Source of the DNA: an uncultured Eubacteriales bacterium
GTDB lineage: Bacteria; Bacillota; Clostridia; Oscillospirales; Acutalibacteraceae
NCBI GenBank assembly: GCA_934436505.1
Contig: CAKSAP010000006.1
Span: 1 to 64,000, forward strand
Direction: 5' to 3'
Length of the DNA: 64,000 bases
Position numbers and translations under genes: made by a program. Shown here piece by piece: positions 50,532-59,278 of the stretch (positions within the stretch are counted from its first letter, which is position 1; each line of letters opens with the position of its first letter). The notes beneath the pieces were generated by a model, which was not told the origin of the DNA, made no database searches, and was given only the letters and a program-made list of their open reading frames with translations.

Positions 50532-51572
50532 ATGTTTTTCAGAAAAAAGAAACCGTATCCTGAACACAGCTATCCGATTGAACAGATATCCGCAACCGAA
50601 CCCAATAAGTATCAGCTTGAGCAGATTGAACGCAAATTCGGAATGTTTATCCATTTTGGAATAAACACCTTTAACAATACCGAGTGGTCGAACGGAAAGC
50701 TTCCCGTTGACAGTTACAGACCGAGTGCAATCGACGCTGATCAATGGGTAAGAACAGCATATGAGGCGGGTATGAACTATGTCGTTCTCATTACAAAGCA
50801 TCACGACGGCTTTTGTCTTTGGGACACTGATACCACAGAATATTCCGTGAAATATTCGCCTGTAAAGATTGATGTCGTCAAGGCTGTTTCCGAGGCGTGC
50901 AAAAAGTACGGCGTAAAGCTCGGACTTTATTATTCGCTTTGGGACAGGCACGAAAAATGCTATAAGAATGACGAAAAATATATCCAATATATGCTTAAAC
51001 ATTTGTCAGAGCTTACCGACGGCAGATACGGAGAGGTTGTTGAACTTTGGCTTGACGGTGGCTGGGATAAGGCTTGCCGCAGGTGGGGTCTGGACAGAAT
51101 ATACAACCTTGTCAAGACAAATCAGCCGCAGTGCCAGATAGGCGTAAATATAACTATCGGCAAATATAAGGAGAAAAAAACAAAGCCCGACAATAATTAT
51201 CTTCCCGAAAAATACCGTTACGGCGATCCGATAAGTATGTTCCCGTCTGATTTCAGACTCTGGGATCCGAATATGTGCCGTGCGGATGACCCGAAAGTTT
51301 ACACTTTTAACGGGAAAGAATATTATATGCCTTTTGAATATACAATCTGTTCGAGAAGCCCGGGCCATTGGTTTTATTCCGATACCTATGAGAGTGAGCC
51401 GCTTGGGAATGTTGACAATGTCGTAAAGAATTGTAAAACGCTTTTCGACATTCAAAACCTTTCGGTTATAAACCTTCCGCCGAATAAGGATGGCAGACTT
51501 GTAGACGGCGATATTGAAAATCTTATGCGAATTTCAGAAAAACTCGGAATAAGGCGTGAACTCGGAGAATAA
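50532..51572 (+). CDS. GH29 alpha-L-fucosidase, single-domain
   Basis: 346 residues: a paralogue of the enzyme at 5322 without the C-terminal module. Conserved GMFIHFGINTFNNTEW, KHHDGFCLWDT, YYSLWDRHEK and EVVELWLDGGWD (nucleophile D175). MCRADDPKVYT and CSRSPGHWFYS lie in the variable part that shapes specificity. There is no signal peptide. ATG 50532 has GAGGTG five bases upstream; the ATG at 50520 is too close to any site. It probably works with the symporter at 51730, though a terminator separates them. Confidence 0.9.
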   Translation: MFFRKKKPYPEHSYPIEQISATEPNKYQLEQIERKFGMFIHFGINTFNNTEWSNGKLPVDSYRPSAIDADQWVRTAYEAGMNYVVLITKHHDGFCLWDTDTTEYSVKYSPVKIDVVKAVSEACKKYGVKLGLYYSLWDRHEKCYKNDEKYIQYMLKHLSELTDGRYGEVVELWLDGGWDKACRRWGLDRIYNLVKTNQPQCQIGVNITIGKYKEKKTKPDNNYLPEKYRYGDPISMFPSDFRLWDPNMCRADDPKVYTFNGKEYYMPFEYTICSRSPGHWFYSDTYESEPLGNVDNVVKNCKTLFDIQNLSVINLPPNKDGRLVDGDIENLMRISEKLGIRRELGE

Positions 51573-51590
51573 CCTTAATAGACACAATTA

Positions 51591-51620
51591 AAGCCGACGG
51601 TTAATTAGTCGGCTTTTTTT
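51591..51620 (+). terminator. Terminator after the second fucosidase
   Basis: AAGCCGAC (51591-51598) pairs perfectly with GTCGGCTT (51608-51615), followed by TTTTTAT. Confidence 0.87.
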
Positions 51621-51729
51621 ATCGTTTCTTTAGTTATTTTAACCAAATATCGCTCTGTTATTTCTACTGCAAATCGGTGTAATTTATAGTATAATGGGAC
51701 TATATTAAAATTTTCAAAAGGAGCGCACC

Positions 51730-53217
51730 ATGTCATCGAAAACTTATCTTCCTAAAAAAGAAATGTATTCATTCTGCCTTGCCGCTATGGGACAGGGAAT
51801 GATATACGCTATGATGTCAAGCTACATAAGCGACTATTATTTGAACGTTTTGCAGCTTACACCCATGTTCGTGCTGTTGCTTATGCTTCTTGCAAGAATT
51901 TGGGATGCAATCAATGATCCGCTTATGGGTATGATTGTTGACCGCAGAACCACAAAGCACGGAAAAATGCGTCCGTATATTATTTATGCCGCAATTCCGA
52001 TTGGCGTGCTTACGGTGTTAATGTATTTAAGCCCTAACCTTGAAAAAAAGCAGCTTATGATTTACTCGGCGGTAGTCTACGTCGTCTGGGGTATGATTTA
52101 TACAATGGCTGACGTTCCGTTTTGGAGTTTGCCTAACGTTTTAACGCCCGACGCAGACGAGAGAGGCAGGGTAATCTCTATCGGCAGAACATTCAACGGC
52201 GTCGGCTCTGCCGTTCCTGAGGTGCTTTTCCTTGTTATCGGTCTTACGCTTCCGAAAATTCTCGGCACTTCCGACGGACTTGATTATAACAAGAAAAAAT
52301 ATCTTATTATGGCAATCGTTACGGTTGCTATCGGAATTGTGTTTTATGCAAGCTCATATTTCAGAGTTAAAGAGAGAGTTGTTATTCCCGACAGAAAGCC
52401 TCAACCGGGCGAGCCGAGTCAGCTTTCAAGAATTTTCAAATGCAAGCCGCTTATGCTTGTTATCGCAATGGGCATACTTTCCTCGGGCAGATATATGGTG
52501 CAGGCGGCGGCAGTTCACGTTGCGAGATACGCTTTTTATATCGGTCCCGATTTGAACGGACTTTCAGACGCAGAGCGTGTTGCGGCGATTGAAGCAAGCG
52601 TTTCCTCGGTTAAAACTATATTTCAGGTTTGTGCAATTGTCGGTATGTTCGGCGCAATGCTCTTTATGCCCGTGCTTATGAAAAAGTACGATTATAAAAA
52701 GATTGTAATTGTAACCTGCTTGCTTGGCTTTGTTGCAAGTATATTCACGACGCTTATCGGCTGGTTTACAATGAATCTTTATGTTTGTATTCCGTTCGTG
52801 CTTATTTCCTGCATACCGCTTGGCGTTCTCAATGTTATTTCATATGCTATGATAGGCGACTGCCTTGACTATATGGAGCTTAAAACAGGCTTTAGAGATA
52901 ACGGTCTCGGCTCGGCTTGTCAGGGCTTTGTAAATAAGCTCGGCAACGCACTTGCAACCTCGGGCATCGTTCTTATGTATATGTTCATAGGTCTTGAGCC
53001 TGAAAAGATGTATAGTTCGACTGCGATAGTTGCGGCTACCGACCTTGCGGCAGGACACCGCTTTGCAATGTTCTCGCTCGTTTCGATAGTTCCCGGTATC
53101 AGCCTCTTGTTGTGCGCAATTCCGATGTTCTTCTACAAGATTTCGGGCGACAACAAAAAGCGCATACTTGAAGAGCTTGCCGAAAAGAGAAAAGCGGAAG
53201 GCATTGTAATAGAATAA
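51730..53217 (+). CDS. GPH-family sugar:cation symporter
   Basis: 495 residues with about 12 membrane segments, of the glycoside-pentoside-hexuronide family (MelB, XynB-type). Signatures: ARIWDAINDPLMGMIVDRR with TKHGKMRPYI near the N-terminus and GDCLDYMELKTG late in the protein. It imports a glycoside or oligosaccharide with sodium or protons; the fucosidase just upstream suggests a fucosylated substrate, as inference. A TATAAT at 51690-51695 is the likely -10; its -35 is poor. AAAGGAG precedes ATG 51730. Confidence 0.92.
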   Translation: MSSKTYLPKKEMYSFCLAAMGQGMIYAMMSSYISDYYLNVLQLTPMFVLLLMLLARIWDAINDPLMGMIVDRRTTKHGKMRPYIIYAAIPIGVLTVLMYLSPNLEKKQLMIYSAVVYVVWGMIYTMADVPFWSLPNVLTPDADERGRVISIGRTFNGVGSAVPEVLFLVIGLTLPKILGTSDGLDYNKKKYLIMAIVTVAIGIVFYASSYFRVKERVVIPDRKPQPGEPSQLSRIFKCKPLMLVIAMGILSSGRYMVQAAAVHVARYAFYIGPDLNGLSDAERVAAIEASVSSVKTIFQVCAIVGMFGAMLFMPVLMKKYDYKKIVIVTCLLGFVASIFTTLIGWFTMNLYVCIPFVLISCIPLGVLNVISYAMIGDCLDYMELKTGFRDNGLGSACQGFVNKLGNALATSGIVLMYMFIGLEPEKMYSSTAIVAATDLAAGHRFAMFSLVSIVPGISLLLCAIPMFFYKISGDNKKRILEELAEKRKAEGIVIE

Positions 53218-53235
53218 TAAAACAAAACATAGAAA

Positions 53236-53264
53236 AACCCCTCTTGAATTAAGAGGGGTTGAAT
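53236..53264. terminator. Bidirectional terminator
   Basis: AACCCCTCTT (53236-53245) and AAGAGGGGTT (53251-53260) form a perfect 10-bp stem between two convergent genes. Confidence 0.85.
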
Positions 53265-53273
53265 TTTGTCAAT

Positions 53274-53831
53274 TTATTCAGTTATGAAATTATAGCCTTC
53301 GATAATTGACTGAACTTCCTTTGAAACAACTCTGAAAATATCGCTTCCGAGCTTTTTGTAGGCTTCGTCGTCTTCCTTTCGGCAAATCATAGCAAAAGTC
53401 TTGCCGACAGCCTTCAAAATATCATCCTTCTTAACGGCAAGATAATAAAAGCTGTATTCCACGCCATCGGAAAATTCCTTGTAAAACTCGCCCGCGTTTT
53501 TCATAACACGGTCATAAATAGTATTTGTTGCCGTGCTTTTGAGCAGAGTATTGGGCAAAAGCCTGTTAATGCAATATTCAGCCGTAAAGAACACCAAAAT
53601 CTTTATCTGCAAAATAACCTTCGGGGGATAATCAAGCGTTCCGATTTCCTCCTCAAGTGAGCGTTTAAGCTCTGCGCTGTCAAGAAAACGCTCAGCAAGA
53701 TATTTACCAAGCTGTTTAGCCTTCTCGGTGTTGCCGTTCATACGCTGAGTATTCATCTCTTCGATTAAAGCGATACTGTCAAGCGTGTCATTTTTCGGTT
53801 TGGCGTTAAAGATTTTAATATCGTCGTCCAT
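53274..53831 (-). CDS. Conserved-looking protein of unknown function
   Basis: 185 residues, mainly helical and soluble. It begins MDDDIKIFNAKPKNDTLDSI and contains LEEEIGTLDYPPKVILQIKI and a Tyr/Phe-rich helix near GVEYSFYYLAVKKDD. No known domain is recognised. The start at 53831 follows a GGAGG site; an upstream in-frame start would overlap the PHP gene. It lies 19 bases after that gene on the same strand, so the two form a small operon. Confidence 0.7.
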   Translation of the reverse strand: MDDDIKIFNAKPKNDTLDSIALIEEMNTQRMNGNTEKAKQLGKYLAERFLDSAELKRSLEEEIGTLDYPPKVILQIKILVFFTAEYCINRLLPNTLLKSTATNTIYDRVMKNAGEFYKEFSDGVEYSFYYLAVKKDDILKAVGKTFAMICRKEDDEAYKKLGSDIFRVVSKEVQSIIEGYNFITE

Positions 53832-53850
53832 AATAGACCTCCGTGTTGGG

Positions 53851-54741
53851 TTATGCGTTTTCGGCAACCTTTTCCTCGGCGAGCTTCTGTGCTTTTTTAA
53901 GCAAACGCTTTTGCTTAGCCTTATAACCCATAAGCTTTGAAAGGGCGTCGTCGGGTGTGCCGTAATCGCCGATTGAAATAACCTTATCGTTATAAAGACC
54001 GTGGAAATCCGTGCCGCCTGTCATAAGTAATTTATGCTTTGTCGCAAGTTTTTTAAGCTCGTCCTGCTGTGCCTCTGTAGCCGACGGATGCCATACCTCA
54101 ATTCCGTCAAGACCGCATTCGATAAGCCTCGGCAAGGAGTCAAGATTGTCGAACATATACGGATGAGCAAGAACAGCTACGCCGCCTGCGTCGTGTACCG
54201 CACCGATAACCTCTTCAATGTCGGGGTATTTCGGGTCAACAAGGATGTTGTTAGGCGAGTCCTTGCTGAAAAGCTCGTTGTAAAGCTCGCCGTAAATCGA
54301 GGTTGTATAACCCGATTCCATAAGAGCCTGCATAATGTGCGTCTTATAAATATTGGTTGAGCCCGTAGCGCATTTAATGATAAATTCTGTGGTTACGGGG
54401 TATCTTTTAGCTGTGTGAAGCATCATAATATGAGCCGCTTTTTTTCTTGCAAGAGAATTCTTGTGGCAAAGACCCTCAAGTCTTGCAGGCATATCGCTGA
54501 GATAGCAAAGAATGTGAACCTTCTTGCCTGTCTTTGTATCGGTTGCCGACAATTCAACGCCGGGGATAACCTGAATACCGTACCTCTCGCCGATTATTTT
54601 ACCTCTGACCGTTCCCGCAAGGCAGTCATGGTCTGTAATCGCAATGGTGGTAATACCTCTTTTTTTAGCTAAAATAATTAAGTCTTCGATACCGAGAGAA
54701 CCGTCTGAAAGCTTAGTATGACAATGTAAATCTCCGTTCAA
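53851..54741 (-). CDS. PHP-domain phosphoesterase
   Basis: 296 residues. Metal motifs DLHCHTKLSDGS, AITDHDCLAGT, VIPGVELSA, GGVAVLAHPYMF and TGGTDFHG give the full PHP set. Closest in layout to the TrpH/YciV group, which hydrolyses 3',5'-bisphosphonucleosides or the 5' ends of short RNAs. It has an insert (about 100-160) between the second and third motifs. GAGGAGG lies just before the start. Substrate inferred. Confidence 0.9.
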   Translation of the reverse strand: MNGDLHCHTKLSDGSLGIEDLIILAKKRGITTIAITDHDCLAGTVRGKIIGERYGIQVIPGVELSATDTKTGKKVHILCYLSDMPARLEGLCHKNSLARKKAAHIMMLHTAKRYPVTTEFIIKCATGSTNIYKTHIMQALMESGYTTSIYGELYNELFSKDSPNNILVDPKYPDIEEVIGAVHDAGGVAVLAHPYMFDNLDSLPRLIECGLDGIEVWHPSATEAQQDELKKLATKHKLLMTGGTDFHGLYNDKVISIGDYGTPDDALSKLMGYKAKQKRLLKKAQKLAEEKVAENA

Positions 54742-54896
54742 TTTCTTTCCTCCTCAAAACAATTAAGTATCATATATTTCACTGAAAATGAGTTATGTGT
54801 AAGTTTAAGCGCATAAACCCTCAATATACTATATACATAATTATACTTTCATTTTCGCCAATTTTCAAGGGTTTTATTTTAATTTTGAAAAAATCT

Positions 54897-55781
54897 TTAC
54901 CCGCAAAAGATTATTCTTTCAAGCTCCGATGCCGCAAGACCCGAATGAACACCCTTTCGTTTGAGCAGGCAAATGCTTCTTTTCGGAATCGGCGGAGTGA
55001 TGTTCAGAATGATAAGGCTTGAGAGATCCTCGCTTTCAAGGAATTCCTCGGGCACAAAGCCTATTCCGAGATCGGATTTTATCATCGGCAAAATCTGGTC
55101 GGCGGCGTTTGCTTCGATTTCAGGCTCAAACGGCAGGTCGGAGGCATTGAAATAATCGGTATAGAACTTATGAGAGCCTGTTCTCTCCCCGAGACCGATA
55201 ATAGGATAGTTTATCAGCTGATGTGCCGTCAGAACCGTTCCCGTCTCGAGCGAAAACTCCGAGCTACAAACGGGAACCTCATTGATGTCTTTCAATTTAA
55301 CCGAGGTTATATCCGACGGTAAATCAAACGGCTGTGTTACAAGCGCAAGGTCGGCAAGCCCGTTTTTAAGCATTGCAATCGCCTGCGGAGTGGTAAGGTT
55401 AGAAATTTTCAGTTTTACGCCCGGGTAATTGCTTCTGAATTTTTTGAGCGCAGGCAAAAGTGAGCAATGAAGCGCAATTTCACTTACGGCAACCGTAACC
55501 TTGCCCGATTGCAGGCTTTTATCCTGCTCGATTTCCTCCTCGCCGAGCTTAATGCTCTCGACAGCCGTCGCAATTCTCGCATATAGCTTTTCGCCCTCGG
55601 GAGTGAGAGCTACGCCGTGCCTGTGTCGCACAAACAGGGTGCATCCGAGCTCCTCCTCAAGCTTTTTAACGGTCCTTGTAATGTTCGGCTGATTGTTGAA
55701 CAACGCATTTGCCGCAGCCGTGAAGCTGCCGTATTTTGCAACGGAATAGAAAATTTTGTAATAGTCGTAGCTGATGTTCAT
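54897..55781 (-). CDS. LysR-family transcription regulator
   Basis: 294 residues. N-terminal helix-turn-helix: FYSVAKYGSFTAAANALFNN, then QPNITRTVKKLEEELGCTLF. A two-lobed effector domain covers about 90-290. It is divergent from the cytidylate-kinase-like and MATE genes, the normal LysR arrangement. The gap contains ATATT-N7-AATAT (about 55806-55822), a possible T-N11-A operator. It may control the MATE exporter; effector unknown. Confidence 0.93.
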   Translation of the reverse strand: MNISYDYYKIFYSVAKYGSFTAAANALFNNQPNITRTVKKLEEELGCTLFVRHRHGVALTPEGEKLYARIATAVESIKLGEEEIEQDKSLQSGKVTVAVSEIALHCSLLPALKKFRSNYPGVKLKISNLTTPQAIAMLKNGLADLALVTQPFDLPSDITSVKLKDINEVPVCSSEFSLETGTVLTAHQLINYPIIGLGERTGSHKFYTDYFNASDLPFEPEIEANAADQILPMIKSDLGIGFVPEEFLESEDLSSLIILNITPPIPKRSICLLKRKGVHSGLAASELERIIFCG

Positions 55782-55907
55782 AGCTTTTCTCCATATAAAA
55801 ATGATATATTAAAATAGAATATTTACATTTTACATATATCTTAAATCAAATTATAATATATGCGTTCAGGAAAAGCAACCGTAAAAATTCAAAAGGAAGC
55901 GACGAAT

Positions 55908-56528
55908 ATGAGCAAGATTATTTGTATCGGCAGACAGTACGGAAGCGGCGGACGTGAAATAGGCGAAAGGCTTGCACGCACTCTTCAAATTCCATGCTAT
56001 GATAAGCTGCTTATCAAAAAGGCGGCGTTTGAATCGGGAATGAGCGAGGAATTCATCTCAAAAACCGAGGAGTCGCCCATTAACAGTATTCAGTTTTTAA
56101 GCGGTAATCCGTATGCGGATATGGCAGGGATAGGGAATGCGTTTTATTCCGAAAGTCAGCTTGCCTATGACACTGAAAAAAGAGTTATCGAGGAAATCGG
56201 TAAAAAAGGCGATTGCGTTATAATCGGTCGCTGTGCCTCGGCGATACTTCCTAAGGAGGATGTGCTGTCGGTGTTCATCTATGCCGACCATGCGGACAGA
56301 GTACGCCGTGTAATGAACAGAAACCGCCTTGACGAAAGGGCGGCGGCTCACAGGATAAAGCATATGGACAGAATGAGGAAACAGTTTTTTGACTTTTATT
56401 CGGACACTCAATGGGGTATGCCCGAAAGCTATAATATTATGCTCTCAAGCAGTGCACTCGGCACGGATATATGTGTAAATACAATAATAAAATGCTTGAA
56501 GGAAATGGAAGGAAAAGAAAATGAATAA
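55908..56528 (+). CDS. Cytidylate-kinase-like family protein
   Basis: 206 residues. P-loop-like ICIGRQYGSGGREIGERLA, CVIIGRCASAIL and a lid region NRLDERAAAHRIKHMDRMRK. This group resembles cytidylate kinase but is common in gut Firmicutes beside transporters and regulators, and its substrate is unproven. The start at 55908 was chosen over 55860 because the family N-terminus is SKIICIGRQ. It overlaps the MATE gene by eight bases. Confidence 0.85.
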   Translation: MSKIICIGRQYGSGGREIGERLARTLQIPCYDKLLIKKAAFESGMSEEFISKTEESPINSIQFLSGNPYADMAGIGNAFYSESQLAYDTEKRVIEEIGKKGDCVIIGRCASAILPKEDVLSVFIYADHADRVRRVMNRNRLDERAAAHRIKHMDRMRKQFFDFYSDTQWGMPESYNIMLSSSALGTDICVNTIIKCLKEMEGKENE

Positions 56529-57867
56529 GGATTTGACAGTCGGAAAACCGCAATCGGTTTTGTGGAAATTCTGCTTGCCGCTTTTCGGAAGCATAATTTT
56601 TCAACAGCTTTACAACATAGCGGACAGCTTTGTAGCAGGTAAATTTGTAGGCGAAAATGCCCTTGCGGCAGTCGGAAACAGCTATGAGATTACGCTGATT
56701 TTTATTGCGTTTGCGTTCGGCTGTAATATGGGCTGCTCGGTTGTCGTTTCAAGATTTTTCGGCGCAAAGGAGTTCAAAAAGGTTAAAACTGCTGTATATA
56801 CCGCCTGCATTTTCAGTGCAGGACTTTGTGTTTTGTTAATGCTCATCGGAATATTCGGCGCAGGCGCATTGCTTCGTCTTATCAGAACGCCCGACATTGT
56901 TTTTGCGGACTCGAAGCTGTACCTTGACATCTATGTTTGGGGACTTCCGTTTGTGTTCTTTTATAACATTGCGACGGGTATTTTTTCGGCATTGGGAGAC
57001 TCGAAGACTCCGTTTTATTTCCTCGCAGTATCCTCACTTTCAAACATTGCGGTTGATATATGGTTTGTAAAATCTTTTCATATGGGCGTTGCAGGTGTTG
57101 CGTGGGCGACGTTTATCTGTCAGGGTATCAGCTGCATACTTGCGATTGCGGTGGTTTTCAAAAGGCTTAATAAAATCGACAAGGAAAAGAACTGCCCGAT
57201 TTTTGACAAGAATATCTTAAAGCAGATTGTTATAATCGCTGTTCCGAGCACCCTGCAGCAGAGCTTTATTTCAATCGGAAACATAATCATTCAGGGCATT
57301 ATCAACGGCTTCGGCGCTCCTGTAATGGCAGGATATTCGGCGGCGGTCAAGCTCAATAACCTTGTAATCACTTCGTTTACAACCCTCGGAAACGGAATTT
57401 CAAATTACACCGCACAGAATATGGGCGCAGGAAAGCTTGCCCGTGTCAAGCAGGGCTTCACGGCAGGACTTAAAATGGTGTGGCTGTTGAGCCTGCCGCT
57501 GTTCGCACTCTATTTCTTCAAGGGCGAGTTTTTCCTCAAACTCTTTATGGATGAGCCTACCGAAACGGCGATATTGACGGGTATAACCTATCTTAAAATA
57601 CTTTCTCCGTTCTATTTCATAGTTTCCGCAAAGCTTGTCGCAGACGGCATTTTGAGAGGTGCGGGAATGATGAACAAGTTTATGATTGCAACCTTTACAG
57701 ATTTGATTTTGCGTGTTGTTATGGCGGCTGTTTTCTCGAAAACTTCACTCGGAGCAACGGGAATTTGGTGCGCTTGGCCTGTCGGCTGGTGCGTCGCAAC
57801 CGTTCTGTCGATTGTGTTCTATGTAACAGGTCCGTGGAAAAAGGAAAAAGCAGAACTTACAGATTGA
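56521..57867 (+). CDS. MATE-family efflux transporter
   Basis: 448 residues, 12 membrane segments. Typical MATE text: GSIIFQQLYNIADSFVAGKF, LAAVGNSYEI, NMGCSVVVSRFFGAK, TGIFSALGDSKTPFYFL, VAGVAWATFICQGISC and AGYSAAVKLNNL. It exports drugs or cationic compounds with sodium or protons. AAGGAAATGGAAGGAAAAG provides its ribosome-binding site inside the preceding gene, so the two are coupled. Confidence 0.95.
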   Translation: MNKDLTVGKPQSVLWKFCLPLFGSIIFQQLYNIADSFVAGKFVGENALAAVGNSYEITLIFIAFAFGCNMGCSVVVSRFFGAKEFKKVKTAVYTACIFSAGLCVLLMLIGIFGAGALLRLIRTPDIVFADSKLYLDIYVWGLPFVFFYNIATGIFSALGDSKTPFYFLAVSSLSNIAVDIWFVKSFHMGVAGVAWATFICQGISCILAIAVVFKRLNKIDKEKNCPIFDKNILKQIVIIAVPSTLQQSFISIGNIIIQGIINGFGAPVMAGYSAAVKLNNLVITSFTTLGNGISNYTAQNMGAGKLARVKQGFTAGLKMVWLLSLPLFALYFFKGEFFLKLFMDEPTETAILTGITYLKILSPFYFIVSAKLVADGILRGAGMMNKFMIATFTDLILRVVMAAVFSKTSLGATGIWCAWPVGWCVATVLSIVFYVTGPWKKEKAELTD

Positions 57868-57882
57868 AAATGATATTTCGCA

Positions 57883-58014
57883 CAGTAGGGCAGGGGCAAT
57901 GCCCTGACGGGCAGAGAAGAGTGAAAAGTGAAAAGCGAAGAGTGAAAAGAAGCAGGTGCTTCGCACAGACTGAATATACCTATAATCCGTAGGGACAACC
58001 CTTGCGGTTGTCCG
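57883..58014 (+). repeat. Dispersed modular repeat, copy 2
   Basis: Same order as 119-243: GTAGGGCAGGGGC...GCCCTGACGGGCAGAG, a GAAAAGTGAAAAGCGAAGAGTGAAAA-like linker (quoted in part), GAAGCAGGTGCTTCGCAC, and the palindrome CCGTAGGGACAACCC...GGTTGTCC. It begins 15 bases after the MATE stop and may serve as its 3' structure. Confidence 0.75.
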
Positions 58015-58016
58015 AC

Positions 58017-58231
58017 ACAGGCTCCCTTGTAAAGGGAGCTGTCGTTTTTTTGGAACAAAAAAATGACTGAGGGAGTTTTACAAAATCATATAAAATCAAC
58101 CTTCCAATCCCTCCGCCTCACGTTCGTTCGGCACCTCCCTTTACACAAGGGAGGCTGAAAATGCGGCTGTCCGTCGGCTTGATTATACATCAAATTCGCT
58201 GCGGACAGGGGCGAGCCCTGTCCCTACGGCT
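58017..58231. repeat. Dispersed repeat modules (CTGAGGGAG hairpin and inverted copy of 50183-50276)
   Basis: 58017-58130 holds a CTCCCTTGTAAAGGGAG hairpin, AATGACTGAGGGAGTTTT and CCCTCCGCC. 58133-58229 (CCTCCCTTTACACAAGGGAGG ... GCGGACAGGGGC...CCCTGTCCCTACGG) is the reverse complement of 50183-50276 with few differences. The right border cuts into a protein remnant at 58232. Confidence 0.75.
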
Positions 58232-58261
58232 GAAAAAATATCGAAAATGTGGCGAAGCGGT

Positions 58262-58363
58262 ATGGATGAAATGATAAAGTGCATAAAACCGTATGCAATT
58301 TTAGTATATGGCGGAGAGGCTGAGTACGATTACAAGGACATTGATGTATATTTGAAAGATTGA
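58262..58363 (+). pseudogene. C-terminal remnant of a DUF4417-like protein
   Basis: 33 codons beginning MDEMIKCIKPYAILVYGGEA and ending DIDVYLKD, resembling the C-terminal IKPK-ILVYG strand of DUF4417 proteins. The body of the gene is missing and dispersed-repeat sequence begins about 30 bases upstream. There is no ribosome-binding site, so it is almost certainly inactive. The family match is from memory of a short motif. Confidence 0.45.
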
Positions 58364-58461
58364 AAAATGCAAAGGGATAGATTATAATATCAATAAATAC
58401 ATCGCATATTAAGCAATAATTTTAACGGCTTTGTTATAATAAGTAAAAAGGAGCAATGAAT

Positions 58462-58704
58462 ATGAAAGAGAACAAATTACAGCCCGCAACTGATGCAGAA
58501 ATAAACCAGGCAATAGAGGAAACCCTTGACGAAATGGAAGAAGAGTTCAAGGCAATATTTGATGCTCCGCCGACAGAAGAAGAGCTTGCATTCGAAAAAG
58601 AATTCAATGCAGCGACCACCGTTGAAGAGAGAACCGCTGTAATGAAAAAATACAAAGTCGGTCCTTTTAGAGACGGAGCCGAGGGCGTAATTCCCGAAGA
58701 CTAA
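58462..58704 (+). CDS. Small acidic protein of unknown function
   Basis: 80 residues, strongly acidic: MKENKLQPATDAEINQAIEE, then DEMEEEFKAIFDAPPTEEEL. The first half is probably helical. AAGGAG (58448-58453) sits eight bases before ATG 58462; ATG 58456 would be too close. A TATAAT at 58435-58440 may be its -10. It is in an accessory island between repeats and tRNA genes; no family recognised. Confidence 0.6.
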   Translation: MKENKLQPATDAEINQAIEETLDEMEEEFKAIFDAPPTEEELAFEKEFNAATTVEERTAVMKKYKVGPFRDGAEGVIPED

Positions 58705-58709
58705 AAACA

Positions 58710-58892
58710 GAATACAAAAAGGCGTTGAGGTATAACGCTAACAGTGATGGCAGTGTAAGTTATCAAGTTAATATGCAACTCGGAATTGACAAGAAAGATA
58801 TTGTTGTTACCGTTTGGCAAATAGATAAGTACAGCGATACGCCGAGGCTTATTAAAGCATACAAAAACACTAAGAAGTATTTTAGAAGGTGA
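58710..58892 (+). pseudogene. Orphan coding remnant without a start
   Basis: The frame reads EYKKALRYNANSDGSVSYQV..., then KDIVVTVWQIDKYSDTPRL and ends KKYFRR, a plausible protein tail, but there is no ATG or ribosome-binding site. The frame overlaps the end of the previous gene one base out of phase. It could be the 3' part of a gene whose start was lost, or be joined to the previous gene by a frameshift. Confidence 0.4.
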
Positions 58893-58896
58893 TACA

Positions 58897-59064
58897 ATGT
58901 CAAAAATAAAATTATATGATAAAGTAAGAATTAAAAGCAAAAACATTATAGGCTTTGTTGTTGATGTTCTCAATGACAAAGAAAAGTTTATTGTTGAAAA
59001 AGAAGGAAACGAAGGGCCTCTATTCTTCGATATTGATAAAGACGATCTCGAAGTAATAGAATAA
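58897..59064 (+). CDS. Small SH3/KOW-like protein of unknown function
   Basis: 55 residues: MSKIKLYDKVRIKSKNIIGF, then VVDVLNDKEKFIVEK, ending DDLEVIE. The alternating strand pattern resembles a small beta-barrel. AGAAGGTGA precedes the ATG, inside the end of the previous remnant. It is followed by a tRNA-like element. Confidence 0.55.
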   Translation: MSKIKLYDKVRIKSKNIIGFVVDVLNDKEKFIVEKEGNEGPLFFDIDKDDLEVIE

Positions 59065-59107
59065 GTTCTTACTTGAGAAAGTGCGTAAACTGTGGTGCAA
59101 TAATAAA

Positions 59108-59176
59108 GGAATATAGTTTAAGTCTGGGAAAACGGCTTTGCAAAAAGCATTTTTCGGGTTCAAATCCCGATATTCC
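59108..59176 (+). tRNA. Degenerate tRNA-like element 1 (possible GCA anticodon)
   Basis: Acceptor GGAATAT (59108-59114) pairs with ATATTCC (59170-59176). D arm GTTT (59116-59119) / AAAC (59130-59133) with GGG in its loop. Canonical T arm CGGG-TTCAAAT-CCCG (59155-59169). The anticodon arm GCTT-TGCAAA-AAGC is shortened: only 20 bases separate the D and T arms instead of about 23, so normal decoding is doubtful. A perfect terminator begins two bases after it, so it may be expressed. A tRNA pseudogene, a phage-type tRNA or a tRNA mimic are all possible. A cysteine-containing frame runs through it (59073-59285). Confidence 0.5.
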
Positions 59177-59178
59177 GC

Positions 59179-59210
59179 AGGGTGCAGTAATGCACCCTAT
59201 TTTCATTTTT
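59179..59210 (+). terminator. Terminator of the tRNA-like element
   Basis: AGGGTGCA (59179-59186) pairs perfectly with TGCACCCT (59191-59198) around GTAA, followed by ATTTTCATTTTT. Confidence 0.85.
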
Positions 59211-59278
59211 AATACTTTTACCGCCAGCTTAATCAGTCAATGGTTGACAGAGTTAAAAAGTTGTGGAATAATAAAAAG

